From Planococcus maitriensis (lineage in GTDB: Bacteria > Bacillota > Bacilli > Bacillales_A > Planococcaceae), in contig NZ_QLZQ01000009.1 of the NCBI RefSeq assembly GCF_003289925.1, positions 1 through 64,000 on the forward strand: 64,000 nt of DNA, given 5' to 3'. The first letter of the stretch is position 1. Each line of letters opens with the position of its first letter. The notes beneath the pieces were generated by a model. The model was not told the origin of the DNA. It saw only the letters and a program-made list of their open reading frames with translations, and did not search any database. Made by a program: the position numbers and the translations under genes. Of the stretch, positions 56,005 through 64,000 are shown one piece after another.

Positions 56005-56059
56005 TACGTTCACTCCATTTCACATTGACTTATTGTAACATATCCGCTTTTTAAGCAGT

Positions 56060-56097
56060 AAAAAACTGCGGCGGGAAATTCCCGCCACAGTTTTATT
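56060..56097 (-). terminator. Terminator of the cydABS operon
   Basis: AAAACTGCGGCGGGA/TCCCGCCACAGTTTT is followed on the minus strand by T6. Confidence 0.88.
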
Positions 56098-56203
56098 TCT
56101 TGTCTTTCGTTACCGGGCCATCTTTCAGTGATATCCAGAAACCGACGGCAATCGCCAGGATGATCACCAGAAACGGCGCATAGAAAATGAAGAAATCATT
56201 CAT
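56093..56203 (-). CDS. cydS: Cytochrome bd oxidase small subunit CydS-like
   Basis: A 36-codon ORF follows cydB by 15 bases with a good GGAGG. The product is a single membrane helix (FYAPFLVIILAIAVGFWISL, about 7-26) ending in a short KDGPVTKDKK tail. It matches the pattern of the Firmicutes CydS/YthC-type subunit (N-terminal FxxYAP, then FWxxLKD), which caps a haem in the Geobacillus bd oxidase structure. Too short for usual ORF calling, but its operon position leaves little doubt. Confidence 0.85.
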   Translation of the reverse strand: MNDFFIFYAPFLVIILAIAVGFWISLKDGPVTKDKK

Positions 56204-56218
56204 CTTTCACAGCCTCCT

Positions 56219-57247
56219 TCAGGCATGGTAATCCGATTTTCCTTTGACGTAATCTTTGTCGAACAGGAACAAGCGGAATAATAGATAAAGCGATGGCAGC
56301 AATAGCCCGAGCCCTGCGATAAAGGCGATGATCAAGGCGATCGCCATCGATTCATTCGTGAAGCTGTCATAAATCGTCAGGTGTGGATACAGCAAATACG
56401 GGTAATGTGACGCCCCGTAGGCAAAGAATGCGGTAAAGAACTGGCCGACGAGCAAGATGAACGCCAAGCCGTAATTGCGTTTCTTCCAGATCAAGTAGAC
56501 GGTTCCGAGGAACAGCAGGAACGACAGCGCGAACATCCACCACAGATTGAGCAAGTTCGCGTAATGTTCCGGATTGTGCCCGCGAAGTTCAAAAATGATG
56601 CCCGTTGCGGTGATGATCGTCGGGCCTGCCCAAATCAGCGCGTATTTTCGGACGAGTTGCGTCGCTTTCTCGTCGCCCGCTTTCCAGGCATACCACGTCA
56701 GAAACACGGCAGAAATATAAAGCACTGCGGCAATGCTCAAGACGACGATACTCCACATCAGGGGGCTAGTAAAAAGCGCCCAGTAATCAAGGGAGGGTTG
56801 GCCGCCCTCCAGGCGCATGAAGCCGCCTTCTGAAATGGCCAGCACTGGCGACAGCGCCGCCGGAAGCAACAGGCCGGATAAGCCGTACATATAGATATAG
56901 CCGCGGTGGTTGATCTTTGCGCCATAAGTGGCGAACGCATAATACGAACCACGCACTGCCAACAAGATAAGCGCAATGCTTGCAGGCACGAGAAGCGTCG
57001 TGCCGTAGTAGAACGCCGTCTGCGGGAAGAACCCGATGATGCCGACGAAGAAGAATACGAAAAAGACGTTCGTCACTTCCCATACCGGCGACAGATAGCG
57101 CTGGATGATGCCTGTCAATATATGCTGCTTGTCGGAAAAAGCACTGTAGGCGTTAAAGAATCCGGCGCCGAAATCAATCGACGCCACGATGACGTAGAGG
57201 AACAAAAACAGCCAAAGAACGGAAATTCCGATAATTTCGAGTGTCAT
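56219..57247 (-). CDS. cydB: Cytochrome bd-type quinol oxidase subunit II (CydB/YthB)
   Basis: This is the second large subunit of a bd-type terminal oxidase, 342 residues with about eight to nine membrane helices. It has the N-terminal DFGAGFFNAY segment and a tryptophan-rich middle. It overlaps cydA by one base at 57247. With CydA and the small CydS it would form a quinol oxidase using oxygen at low concentration. Confidence 0.9.
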   Translation of the reverse strand: MTLEIIGISVLWLFLFLYVIVASIDFGAGFFNAYSAFSDKQHILTGIIQRYLSPVWEVTNVFFVFFFVGIIGFFPQTAFYYGTTLLVPASIALILLAVRGSYYAFATYGAKINHRGYIYMYGLSGLLLPAALSPVLAISEGGFMRLEGGQPSLDYWALFTSPLMWSIVVLSIAAVLYISAVFLTWYAWKAGDEKATQLVRKYALIWAGPTIITATGIIFELRGHNPEHYANLLNLWWMFALSFLLFLGTVYLIWKKRNYGLAFILLVGQFFTAFFAYGASHYPYLLYPHLTIYDSFTNESMAIALIIAFIAGLGLLLPSLYLLFRLFLFDKDYVKGKSDYHA

Positions 57248-58590
57248 TATTCTTCACCGCCTTTTTCGGATTCACGCTGTGCCAATTCCTTCTCGACCGG
57301 ATTGCGTTTGTACATGCGCGACAAGACGACAACCGTGCCGATTCCGAGGATGACATAGAGGCCGGCGAACAACACGATCATCAAATCGACTTGCCCGCTT
57401 GTCGTCGCCCCTTCACTCGTTTTCATGTAGCCGCGCAGGATCCACGGCTGCCTGCCGACTTCCGTGAACCACCAGCCGGCCTGTATCGCAAGCATGGCGA
57501 GCGGTCCCGTGAGGACGGTCAGCCAGCGGAACCAGGCCTTCTTGATGAGCGGCCAGCCGCGCCATGCCCCGACGACATAGACAAATGAGAAGAACGCGAG
57601 CCACATGCCAAGCATGACCATCGTATCGAACAGGTAATGAATCCACAAAGGCGGGATTTCATCGTCCGGGAATTCATTCAACCCGGTCACTTCGGCACCC
57701 GGCACCCCATGCGCCAGGATACTCAAAGCATATGGGATGCGGATCGCGTATTTCGGCTCTTCCCCGTCCAATACACCGAACAGCACCAATTCCGCTTCTG
57801 ACTCCGTTTCAAAATGCCATTCGGCAGCCGCCAGTTTTTCGGGCTGGTATTCGGCTAAATATTTACCCGAAAAGTCTCCGATGACAGCCGTCGCGATGGA
57901 AAAGACCAGCCCGAGCTTCATCGTCAGGAATAATGCTTTCTTATGGTAGATATGGTTCGATCCGCGCATCAGGCGATAAGCCGCAATTGACGCCAATACA
58001 AAGGCGCTCGTCATGAATGCCGTCGCCAGGACGTGTGCGACTTTCGTCGGCACGGCCGGGCTGAACATCGCGAGCAGCGGGCTGACGTTGACCAGCTCGC
58101 CGTTCAAGACATCGAAGCCTTGCGGGGCATTCATGAACGAATTGACGATGGTGATGAATACAGAGGAAGCAGCCGCTCCCAGTGCGACCGGAACCAGCAG
58201 CAGGAAATGCTTGCGCTGGTCTTCAAAACGGTCCCATGTATATAAATAGATTCCCAGGAAAATCGCTTCAAAGAAAAAGGCGAAGACTTCCATGAACAGT
58301 GGAAGCGCGATGACATTCCCTGCCATCTGCATAAAATTCGGCCACAGCAGCGATAATTGCAGCCCGATTGCGGTACCTGTTACAACCCCGACCGCAACCG
58401 TGATGACGAAGCCCCTCGCCCAGCGGCGTGCCAGGAGGATGTAATGCTCGTCATTTTTCCTGATCCCGACCCATTGGGCGATCATGATCATGAGCGGGAC
58501 CCCGACACCGATCGTTGCATAGATGATGTGGAAAGATAGGGTCATTAAGGTCAATATACGGCTTTGTAAGGCCACATCTTCAAATCCCAA
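57247..58590 (-). CDS. cydA: Cytochrome bd-type quinol oxidase subunit I (CydA/YthA, short Q-loop type)
   Basis: This is the haem-bearing subunit. A TTG start at 58590, nine bases after AAAGGGG, gives 447 residues beginning MGFEDVALQSRIL; the ATG nine codons upstream precedes the ribosome site. Haem-ligand histidine in LSFHIIYATIG and the conserved GRQPWILRGY motif are present. The Q-loop is short, and the sequence (FVITVAVGVVTG, WPNFMQMAGN) is closer to the YthA/CbdA cyanide-insensitive branch than to classical CydA. First gene of the operon. Confidence 0.9.
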   Translation of the reverse strand: MGFEDVALQSRILTLMTLSFHIIYATIGVGVPLMIMIAQWVGIRKNDEHYILLARRWARGFVITVAVGVVTGTAIGLQLSLLWPNFMQMAGNVIALPLFMEVFAFFFEAIFLGIYLYTWDRFEDQRKHFLLLVPVALGAAASSVFITIVNSFMNAPQGFDVLNGELVNVSPLLAMFSPAVPTKVAHVLATAFMTSAFVLASIAAYRLMRGSNHIYHKKALFLTMKLGLVFSIATAVIGDFSGKYLAEYQPEKLAAAEWHFETESEAELVLFGVLDGEEPKYAIRIPYALSILAHGVPGAEVTGLNEFPDDEIPPLWIHYLFDTMVMLGMWLAFFSFVYVVGAWRGWPLIKKAWFRWLTVLTGPLAMLAIQAGWWFTEVGRQPWILRGYMKTSEGATTSGQVDLMIVLFAGLYVILGIGTVVVLSRMYKRNPVEKELAQRESEKGGEE

Positions 58591-58784
58591 AATTCTCGTC
58601 CCCTTTACATGGGCCATAGCCCGTTATATGTTTTATTGTACCTCAAAGCCCCTGCCATAAACTTCTCCAAGGCATCCGATTCCGCCCGATGTTTGAATAA
58701 GCTGTGACAAAATAAATACATCCCCATTGAAATTTTGCTGAATTTTTAGTATTCTATAATGAACAAAAGAAAAGGATGATTCAT

Positions 58785-59219
58785 ATGGAAACAAGAAGAA
58801 AGGTATTTGCCTACATTACTAGAGGCGAAGAAAACAACCGTGAACTGCTTGTATTCGAGTATAAAGGCGAACCGGAAGTCGGGTTGCAGGTGCCAGGCGG
58901 GACGATTGGCGAAGGCGAATTATTGATCGATGCCCTTTACCGCGAAGTGAAAGAAGAAACCGGCTTGCCGCGCGATGTGCTGGAATTCGTCGGGAAAATC
59001 CATAAATACAATTACTACCCGGCGCATAAAGATAAGGCATACGAGCGCAACATCTTCCATTTTGAATACACCGGCGAAAAAGTCGATGAATTCGAGCATA
59101 CGATCAAAAGCGAAGGGCGCGATAACGGGCTTGTCGTGCAGTACCGCTGGGAACCAATCGAAGATTTGCCGAAGCTCGCGGCTGACCAGGACGAAGCCAT
59201 CGAACTGCTGGAGTATTGA
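58785..59219 (+). CDS. NUDIX hydrolase
   Basis: The 144-residue protein has a complete NUDIX box at about 39-61: G, then E and REVKEETG in the right spacing. ATG at 58785 is seven bases after AAGGAT; an in-frame ATG three codons earlier overlaps the site. A perfect TATAAT (58755-58760) upstream is the likely -10 element, without a good -35. Substrate is unknown; nucleotides, sugar or cofactor pyrophosphates are the usual targets. Divergent from cydA. Confidence 0.85.
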   Translation: METRRKVFAYITRGEENNRELLVFEYKGEPEVGLQVPGGTIGEGELLIDALYREVKEETGLPRDVLEFVGKIHKYNYYPAHKDKAYERNIFHFEYTGEKVDEFEHTIKSEGRDNGLVVQYRWEPIEDLPKLAADQDEAIELLEY

Positions 59220-59232
59220 ACTTGAGGCACAA

Positions 59233-59286
59233 ACAAAAAAGCGATCCACGCACCCTGGAATCGGGGGGCGGGGATCGCTTTTTTTA
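59233..59286. terminator. Bidirectional terminator between the NUDIX gene and dgkB
   Basis: An AAAAGCGATCC/GGATCGCTTTT stem with a long loop is flanked by A-runs and T-runs. Confidence 0.85.
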
Positions 59287-60198
59287 CTTGCGGTCTTTTT
59301 CTTTAATATACTCGAGCGGTACAAACATCTCAATATGGCGGGCCAGGTTTTCGAATGTGGCCGGCAAAATGCCGCCGAACTCGCCATCGAGGTTCAGCAA
59401 AACACGTTCATTGGAAGTCACTGAAATCTTGCTCGCTTTCACGTACAATACATGCGGGTCGGATAAATGCTCCCCGCGAAGCGCCAGTGATGCCACGCGG
59501 ATGAATTCCGCCATATTCAACTCCTTCAGGATGAGTAAGGTGAATTTGCCGTCGTTGATGCTGGCATCCGGCGCCAGTTTTTCGAAACCGCCGACGGAAT
59601 TCGTCAGCCCGATCAAAAACATCATCGCTTTGTCGTCGAACACTTGCCCGTCATATTCAATGCGGACACGGGATGAGCGAATCGAAGGAATCATCTCGAT
59701 ACCTTTCAAATAATACGCCAATTGGCCGAGCACCGTCTTGAGCTTACTCGGGACTTCATATGTCAATTCGGTCAAGCGCCCGCCTCCGGCAATATTGACG
59801 AAATAGCGGTCATCGTTCATGACCCCGATATCGACAGGGATCGATTCGCCTTTGATAATGATATCGACAGCACGGTTGATATCTCGCGGGATGCGCACCG
59901 CCCGTGCGAAATCATTGGTCGTGCCCATCGGAATCAGGCCCACTTTCGGGCGTTCCGGATATTTGGCGATTCCGGAGACGACTTCGTTGAGCGTCCCGTC
60001 CCCGCCGACTGCCACTACCAAGTCAAATTTGCGCTCGACGGCATACTCCGCCGCTTTCACTGCGTCCCCTTCACAGGTGGTCGCATGGCAGGACGTTTCA
60101 TATCCTGCGACTTCCATCTTTTCCAACACTTCCGGAAGGTGGCGGCGGAACAGTTCCCTGCCGGATGTCGGGTTATAAATTATGCGTGCTCGTTTCAT
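59284..60198 (-). CDS. dgkB: Diacylglycerol kinase DgkB
   Basis: This soluble lipid kinase phosphorylates diacylglycerol, recycling it from lipoteichoic-acid synthesis. The 304-residue protein has the DAGK catalytic loop GGDGTLNE (65-72), the N-terminal IYNPTSG, and GTTNDFAR near 92-99. In B. subtilis (yerQ) it neighbours yefA and gatBA, as here. Its C-terminus ends in the shared terminator. Confidence 0.92.
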   Translation of the reverse strand: MKRARIIYNPTSGRELFRRHLPEVLEKMEVAGYETSCHATTCEGDAVKAAEYAVERKFDLVVAVGGDGTLNEVVSGIAKYPERPKVGLIPMGTTNDFARAVRIPRDINRAVDIIIKGESIPVDIGVMNDDRYFVNIAGGGRLTELTYEVPSKLKTVLGQLAYYLKGIEMIPSIRSSRVRIEYDGQVFDDKAMMFLIGLTNSVGGFEKLAPDASINDGKFTLLILKELNMAEFIRVASLALRGEHLSDPHVLYVKASKISVTSNERVLLNLDGEFGGILPATFENLARHIEMFVPLEYIKEKDRK

Positions 60199-60299
60199 CG
60201 GATTCAGCCTTTCTGGACCATTCTATAGAAACAGGACATGACAGGGCTGCAGAAAGTTCCCGCGGACGGGGCATTCTGCAGCCGGCTGTCTATATAATG

Positions 60300-60860
60300 T
60301 TAAGCCAAGCTTTTCTGCATACTCTTGCGAATGTCTTCATACGTATCTTGCCAGAGCTCGGGGTCGGATGTAAAGCGGTCCGAAATCTCCCCGATTACGG
60401 TCTTCCAATGCAGTTCGTATTGGGGATCTTCTTTCTCGGGCAGTTTCGCTTTCTTTTCGTCGACCATCTGCTGGACTTTCGGTGAACGCGGCCCCCACGA
60501 CCCTTTCACTTCCCCGTTTTCGGACAAGAAAATATATTTGGGGATCGACTTGCCGCCGTCCGTCAAATACCGGTCCATGAGTTCGGGATTATCGTCGCGG
60601 TAAACGCAGCGCACTTCGAGATCTGCCGCTTCCGCCAGTTTCCGGAGTATCGGATTGACCATCATCGCATCGCCGCACCAGTCTTCGGTAATCGCCAGGA
60701 TGTGCAAACGCTGCCGCTTCAGCATATCGATAAATTCCGGATCGTCCGGCAACTCGAATTTTTCATAGATCGCGTAGGTTTTTTCCTGGTTGGATTCCAT
60801 CTGCGCCATATATTTCTCCAGTGAGATGGCATGCTCAAAATATTCCAGCTCCGTCATCAT
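60300..60860 (-). CDS. Thioredoxin-fold family protein with a single active-site cysteine
   Basis: The 186-residue protein belongs to the thioredoxin-like group often annotated as thioredoxin family protein (Thioredoxin_9 type). The active-site region reads EDWCGDAMM (59-67), so C62 stands alone and the second cysteine of CxxC is replaced by alanine at 65. SIPKYIFLSENGEV supplies the cis-proline region. AAGGAG lies ten bases before the first of two adjacent ATGs. It cannot be a normal dithiol oxidoreductase; a monothiol or binding role is likely. Confidence in the family is good, in function low. Confidence 0.8.
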   Translation of the reverse strand: MMTELEYFEHAISLEKYMAQMESNQEKTYAIYEKFELPDDPEFIDMLKRQRLHILAITEDWCGDAMMVNPILRKLAEAADLEVRCVYRDDNPELMDRYLTDGGKSIPKYIFLSENGEVKGSWGPRSPKVQQMVDEKKAKLPEKEDPQYELHWKTVIGEISDRFTSDPELWQDTYEDIRKSMQKSLA

Positions 60861-61576
60861 TCTATCACGTCTCCTTACAAAACAGTTTACCTGTTCTTTT
60901 CCCTTGGCGGCAAACTTTTAAGCAAAAAGCTGTGGAATTGTTCCAATTAACGCTACATTTCGCAGTCGGTTGCTGTTTTATAATGCAGAATGTGGAGCAG
61001 CAAGTTAGACGTGAGAGCGAGATGGATAATTCATAATACATTTTATCACGAGATAACCGCCTCCCGCTTTGGGCTGGCCTCTTGCAATAAGCCAAGAAGA
61101 ACACTTGTCTTATTGCATCGGCTCGCCCGTTTGCGCGGTTCGGCTTTTGGATTTCATTGGATGTTGCATGCGAGGACGCGTCTTTTTTTATTATATTCGT
61201 CCGCTTGTGAAGACGCCTAGCTAGAGTTGATAGCGGAAAAGATGGTTCACTAGCTATTCTTTACGCAATTACAAAGCTGTCCAAAACTATTCATATTAAT
61301 TTTAGTGACAGTGAATTTCATTTCCCCACTATACTTAGAGATGAAGCGGAAAGGGGCCGCGCGGGCTGGCGAGACAATGGTGGCGCGCCCTTTGCCACCT
61401 TGGCTCAACACCCGCCCCTCGGCAAACGTGCCCCTTGGAGCGGAGTCTCCCCCTATCACTTACTTTCACTATAAACCTCCCTGTCAGGGAAAGCGTCCCC
61501 TTGAAGCGGAATCTCAAGCAATAATATTCCTCATTAAACTACGAACTTCCCCAATCCACTTGACTAAAATAATCCA
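60861..61576. other. Gene-poor stretch with repeat relics
   Basis: No coding frame here has a ribosome site or recognisable product. Visible structure includes: a TATAAT at 60979-60984; a nine-base stem TGCAATAAG/CTTATTGCA (61083-61091, 61109-61117); and GACGCGTC plus T7 at 61175-61189. A GC-rich part (61340-61450) is followed by two imperfect direct copies of CCCCTTGAAGCGGAATCTC (61431-61449 and 61497-61515, 17 of 19 alike). These copies recall the GGAAAGCGTCC...AGCGGAAATC repeats of Bacillaceae. It may be a repeat graveyard or hold a small RNA. Confidence 0.5.
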
Positions 61577-61611
61577 CAAAAAAAGGATGGCTGAGTGAGC
61601 CATCCTTTTCC
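61577..61611 (-). terminator. Terminator of the gatCAB operon
   Basis: An AAAAGGATGGCT/AGCCATCCTTTT hairpin is followed on the minus strand by T7. Confidence 0.9.
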
Positions 61612-61614
61612 TGA

Positions 61615-63045
61615 TTAACGTTTCGCGATTTCCTCGAGGAGGATTTTGTTCAAGAGCGGCGGGTTGGCCTGCCCTTTTGTCGCTTTCATGATTTGCCCGA
61701 CGAGGAAGCCGATTGCGCGGTCTTTCCCGTTCTTGTAATCTTCGATCGACTGCGGGTTGGCGTCCAAAGTATTGGTGACGTACTCAAGCAATACGTTTTC
61801 GTCCGAGATCTGCACCAAGCCTTGCGCTTTGACGATCTTGTTCGGGTCGCCGCCTTTTTCGATCAATTCCTTGAAGACTTTCTTGGCGATTTTCGAAGAA
61901 ATCGTGCCTTCGCCGATCAATTTGATCATGCCGGCAAGTCCTTCCGGCGTCAGTTCCGTCTCCTCAAGCTCTTTATTCTGGGCATTAAGGTAAGCGGACA
62001 CTTCACCCATCAGCCAGTTCGATGCCAGTTTCGCATCGGCCCCAGCTTTGACGGTCGCTTCGAAGAAGTCGGAAATCGGCTTCTGCAAAGTCAACACCAT
62101 GGCATCGTAAGAAGACAAGCCAAGTTCAGATACGTAACGGGCTTTACGGGCATCCGGCAGTTCCGGAATTTCTGCGCGCACGCGCTCAAGCCATGCGTCG
62201 TCTATGACGATGTCGACCAAATCCGGTTCCGGGAAGTAACGGTAATCATCCGAGCCTTCCTTGACGCGCATCAAGACGGTTTTACCCGTCGATTCATCGT
62301 AGCGGCGTGTTTCCTGCTCGATGACGCCGCCTGCAAGCAATACTTGTTCCTGGCGGATCTGTTCATGCTCCAAGCCTTTTTTGACGAAGTTGAACGAGTT
62401 CAAGTTCTTCAGCTCGGTTTTCGTGCCGAATTCATCACGGCCGTATGGGCGCAAGGAGATATTCGCATCGCAGCGAAGCGAGCCTTCTTCCATGCGCACA
62501 TCGGAAACGCCTGTGTATTGGATGATCGATTTGATTTTCTCCAAATACGCATACGCTTCTTCCGGCGTACGGATATCCGGCTCCGAGACGATTTCGATCA
62601 ATGGCGTGCCTTGGCGGTTGAAATCGACAAGGGAATGGCCGTTTCCGGTATGTGTCAGTTTCCCCGCATCTTCTTCCATATGGAGGCGCGTGATGCCGAT
62701 ACGTTTTTTCTCGCCGTTCACTTCAATTTCCAGCCAGCCGTGCTCGCCGATCGGCTCGTCGAATTGGGAAATCTGGTATGCTTTCGGGTTATCCGGATAG
62801 AAATAGTTTTTGCGGTCGAATTTTGTGTGGCGGGAAATTTCGCAGTTCAATGCGAGTGCCGCTTTCATCGCCCAGTCGACTGCCGTCTTGTTGACGACCG
62901 GCAATACCCCAGGGTAGCCGAGGTCGATTACGTTTGTGTTGGTGTTAGGTTCTGCACCGAAATGAGCCGGGGAAGGCGAGAACATTTTGGATTCCGTCTT
63001 CAGTTCGACGTGGACTTCAAGCCCGATGATCGTTTCGAAATTCAT
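61615..63045 (-). CDS. gatB: Asp-tRNA(Asn)/Glu-tRNA(Gln) amidotransferase subunit B
   Basis: GatB phosphorylates misacylated Glu-tRNA(Gln) or Asp-tRNA(Asn) and passes the intermediate to ammonia delivered by GatA. ATG at 63045 (476 residues) follows GGGAG and overlaps the gatA stop by four bases. The N-terminal cradle domain has [11 protein letters not shown] and [10 protein letters not shown]. The helical/YqeY-like C-terminal tail binds tRNA. It is the last gene of the gatCAB operon. Confidence 0.96.
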   Translation of the reverse strand: MNFETIIGLEVHVELKTESKMFSPSPAHFGAEPNTNTNVIDLGYPGVLPVVNKTAVDWAMKAALALNCEISRHTKFDRKNYFYPDNPKAYQISQFDEPIGEHGWLEIEVNGEKKRIGITRLHMEEDAGKLTHTGNGHSLVDFNRQGTPLIEIVSEPDIRTPEEAYAYLEKIKSIIQYTGVSDVRMEEGSLRCDANISLRPYGRDEFGTKTELKNLNSFNFVKKGLEHEQIRQEQVLLAGGVIEQETRRYDESTGKTVLMRVKEGSDDYRYFPEPDLVDIVIDDAWLERVRAEIPELPDARKARYVSELGLSSYDAMVLTLQKPISDFFEATVKAGADAKLASNWLMGEVSAYLNAQNKELEETELTPEGLAGMIKLIGEGTISSKIAKKVFKELIEKGGDPNKIVKAQGLVQISDENVLLEYVTNTLDANPQSIEDYKNGKDRAIGFLVGQIMKATKGQANPPLLNKILLEEIAKR

Positions 63046-64000
63046 TGTGCTGCTCCCTCCCATGTTTGCGGTGTTTCTTTATGGAACCCGGTCGCCTGCT
63101 CAAAAGCATCCGCGACGCGGTAGACGGTTTCCTCATCAAAATAATTGCCGATGATCTGCAAGCCGAGCGGTAAGCCGTTATCGAATCCGCATGGGACCGA
63201 AATGGCCGGAACGCCTGCCAAGTTGACAGGAATCGTCAAGATATCGTTCGCATACATCGTCAGCGGGTCATCGATGATCTCGCCGATCTTGAATGCCGGT
63301 GTCGGCGTTGTCGGCCCGATGATGACATCGAAGTTTTCGAAAGCTTTATCGAAATCCTGCTTAATCAAAGTACGCACTTTTTGCGCTTTTTTGTAGTAAG
63401 CGTCGTAATAACCAGAGCTGAGTGCGTAAGTGCCGAGCATGATGCGGCGCTTCACTTCGTCGCCGAAGCCTTCAGAGCGTGTATTCATGTAGAACTCAAG
63501 CAAGCTGCCGGCTTTTTCCGTACGGTAGCCGTAACGGATGCCGTCGAAGCGGGACAAGTTGGACGATGCTTCAGATGAAGCCAGGATGTAATAAGTGGAA
63601 AGCGCGTATTTGGAATGCGGCAAGGAAATCTCTTCCCATGTCGCGCCTTTTTCTTCCAATACTTTCAGCGCATCTTTCACTGCTTGTTTCGATGCTTCGC
63701 TGACGCCTTCTGCGAAATATTCTTTCGGCACGCCGATGCGAAGGCCTTGAATGTCGCCAGTGAGTGCCGCTGTAAAGTCAGGCACTTCGACATTGGCAGA
63801 TGTCGAGTCTTTTTCATCGTGCCCGGCAATGGCATTCAACAGAAGGGCGTTATCTTTGACGGTACGGGTGATCGGGCCGATTTGGTCGAACGATGACGCA
63901 TAAGCGATCAGTCCGAAACGGGAAACGCGCCCGTATGTCGGCTTCATGCCGACGACGCCACAAAAAGCAGCCGGCTGGCGGATCGATCCGCCTGTATCGG
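63042..64000 (-). CDS. gatA: Glu-tRNA(Gln) amidotransferase subunit A (5' end beyond the window)
   Basis: GatA is the glutaminase subunit of amidase signature type. The reading frame continues to the right edge; the first visible codons encode [17 protein letters not shown], which contains the nucleophile serine of the Ser-cisSer-Lys triad. About 319 residues of the C-terminal two-thirds are present, while the catalytic lysine and cis-serine lie outside. It overlaps gatB by four bases. gatC is expected upstream, beyond position 64000. Confidence 0.95.
   Translation of the reverse strand, partial: DTGGSIRQPAAFCGVVGMKPTYGRVSRFGLIAYASSFDQIGPITRTVKDNALLLNAIAGHDEKDSTSANVEVPDFTAALTGDIQGLRIGVPKEYFAEGVSEASKQAVKDALKVLEEKGATWEEISLPHSKYALSTYYILASSEASSNLSRFDGIRYGYRTEKAGSLLEFYMNTRSEGFGDEVKRRIMLGTYALSSGYYDAYYKKAQKVRTLIKQDFDKAFENFDVIIGPTTPTPAFKIGEIIDDPLTMYANDILTIPVNLAGVPAISVPCGFDNGLPLGLQIIGNYFDEETVYRVADAFEQATGFHKETPQTWEGAAQ

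Noticed and set aside
61250-61459. Minus-strand 69-codon frame in the gene-poor region
   Set aside because: No ribosome site and low-complexity content from GC-rich repeat relics.
61693-63123. 476-codon plus-strand frame opposite gatB
   Set aside because: It is the antisense shadow of gatB: cysteine- and arginine-rich, no motif, no ribosome site.

Overview
The window looks like chromosomal DNA of a Planococcaceae-type member of the Bacillota (Planococcus, Planomicrobium or a close relative). The evidence is strong AGGAGG ribosome sites, frequent TTG starts, hairpin/T-run terminators between nearly all units, and gene families typical of Bacillales (YgzB, PerR, YgaC, YfhJ, YfhH, DUF1128, CydS, FbpA). 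From memory, gene order runs backwards along the Bacillus subtilis chromosome from the rrnD flank to the gatCAB/dgkB/yefA region: ygxA-ygzB-perR-bcp-gsaB-ygaE-ygaD-ygaC-fabL-mutY-yfhP-yfhJ-yfhH-recX-yfhF, then yfjO, yfkF, yfkH, yfkK, mapB, yfmL, then yefA, dgkB and gatBA. I see no prophage, transposase, CRISPR array or defence island.

1-2.4 kb: the leader and tandem promoters of an rRNA operon whose 16S gene lies off the left edge on the minus strand, then ygxA, ygzB and perR with a visible PerR box. 2.4-7 kb: a minus-strand bcp / 2-hydroxyacid dehydrogenase / cobalamin adenosyltransferase operon divergent from gsaB and an aromatic-acid-exporter-like gene. 7-12.7 kb: a five-gene peptide ABC importer in the order D-F-A-B-C. 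12.8-22.7 kb: ABC exporter, DUF402 phosphatase, fabL-mutY, the yfhP/yfhJ/yfhH/recX/yfhF cluster, a 23S rRNA methyltransferase paralogue and a flavodoxin-like protein.

22.8-30.3 kb: MFS exporter, OsmC protein, metal P-type ATPase, YihY protein, YtxH protein, alanine/sodium symporter and DUF1128. 30.3-34.9 kb is the most accessory-looking part: a dispersed repeat, a flavin monooxygenase/methyltransferase pair, and psuG-psuK preceded by a perfect palindrome over the promoter. 35-45.5 kb: M29 aminopeptidase, an unlisted small membrane protein, mreBH, carbonic anhydrase, a repeat element inserted at a terminator, DinB, GNAT, PepF, a TspO-like protein, methionine aminopeptidase, thiT with its TPP riboswitch, and an M20 peptidase.

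45.5-64 kb: SGNH hydrolase, a second M29 aminopeptidase, DEAD-box helicase, an LmrB-type exporter with a divergent TetR regulator, amidase, an FbpA-like small protein, a frameshifted DUF1801 gene, a flavodoxin, the second rRNA methyltransferase, a cydABS oxidase operon with a 36-residue third subunit, NUDIX, dgkB, a one-cysteine thioredoxin-fold protein, a roughly 750-base gene-poor stretch, and gatB plus a gatA cut by the right edge.

Most of the window is housekeeping. The points that deserve follow-up are a possible unannotated minus-strand transcript at 24.45-24.67 kb, a terminator duplicated around a repeat element near 38.2-38.5 kb, the psuK operator, the monooxygenase/methyltransferase pair, and several small genes that ordinary ORF cut-offs would miss. 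Gene symbols rest on recognised families and remembered synteny; no database search was possible.
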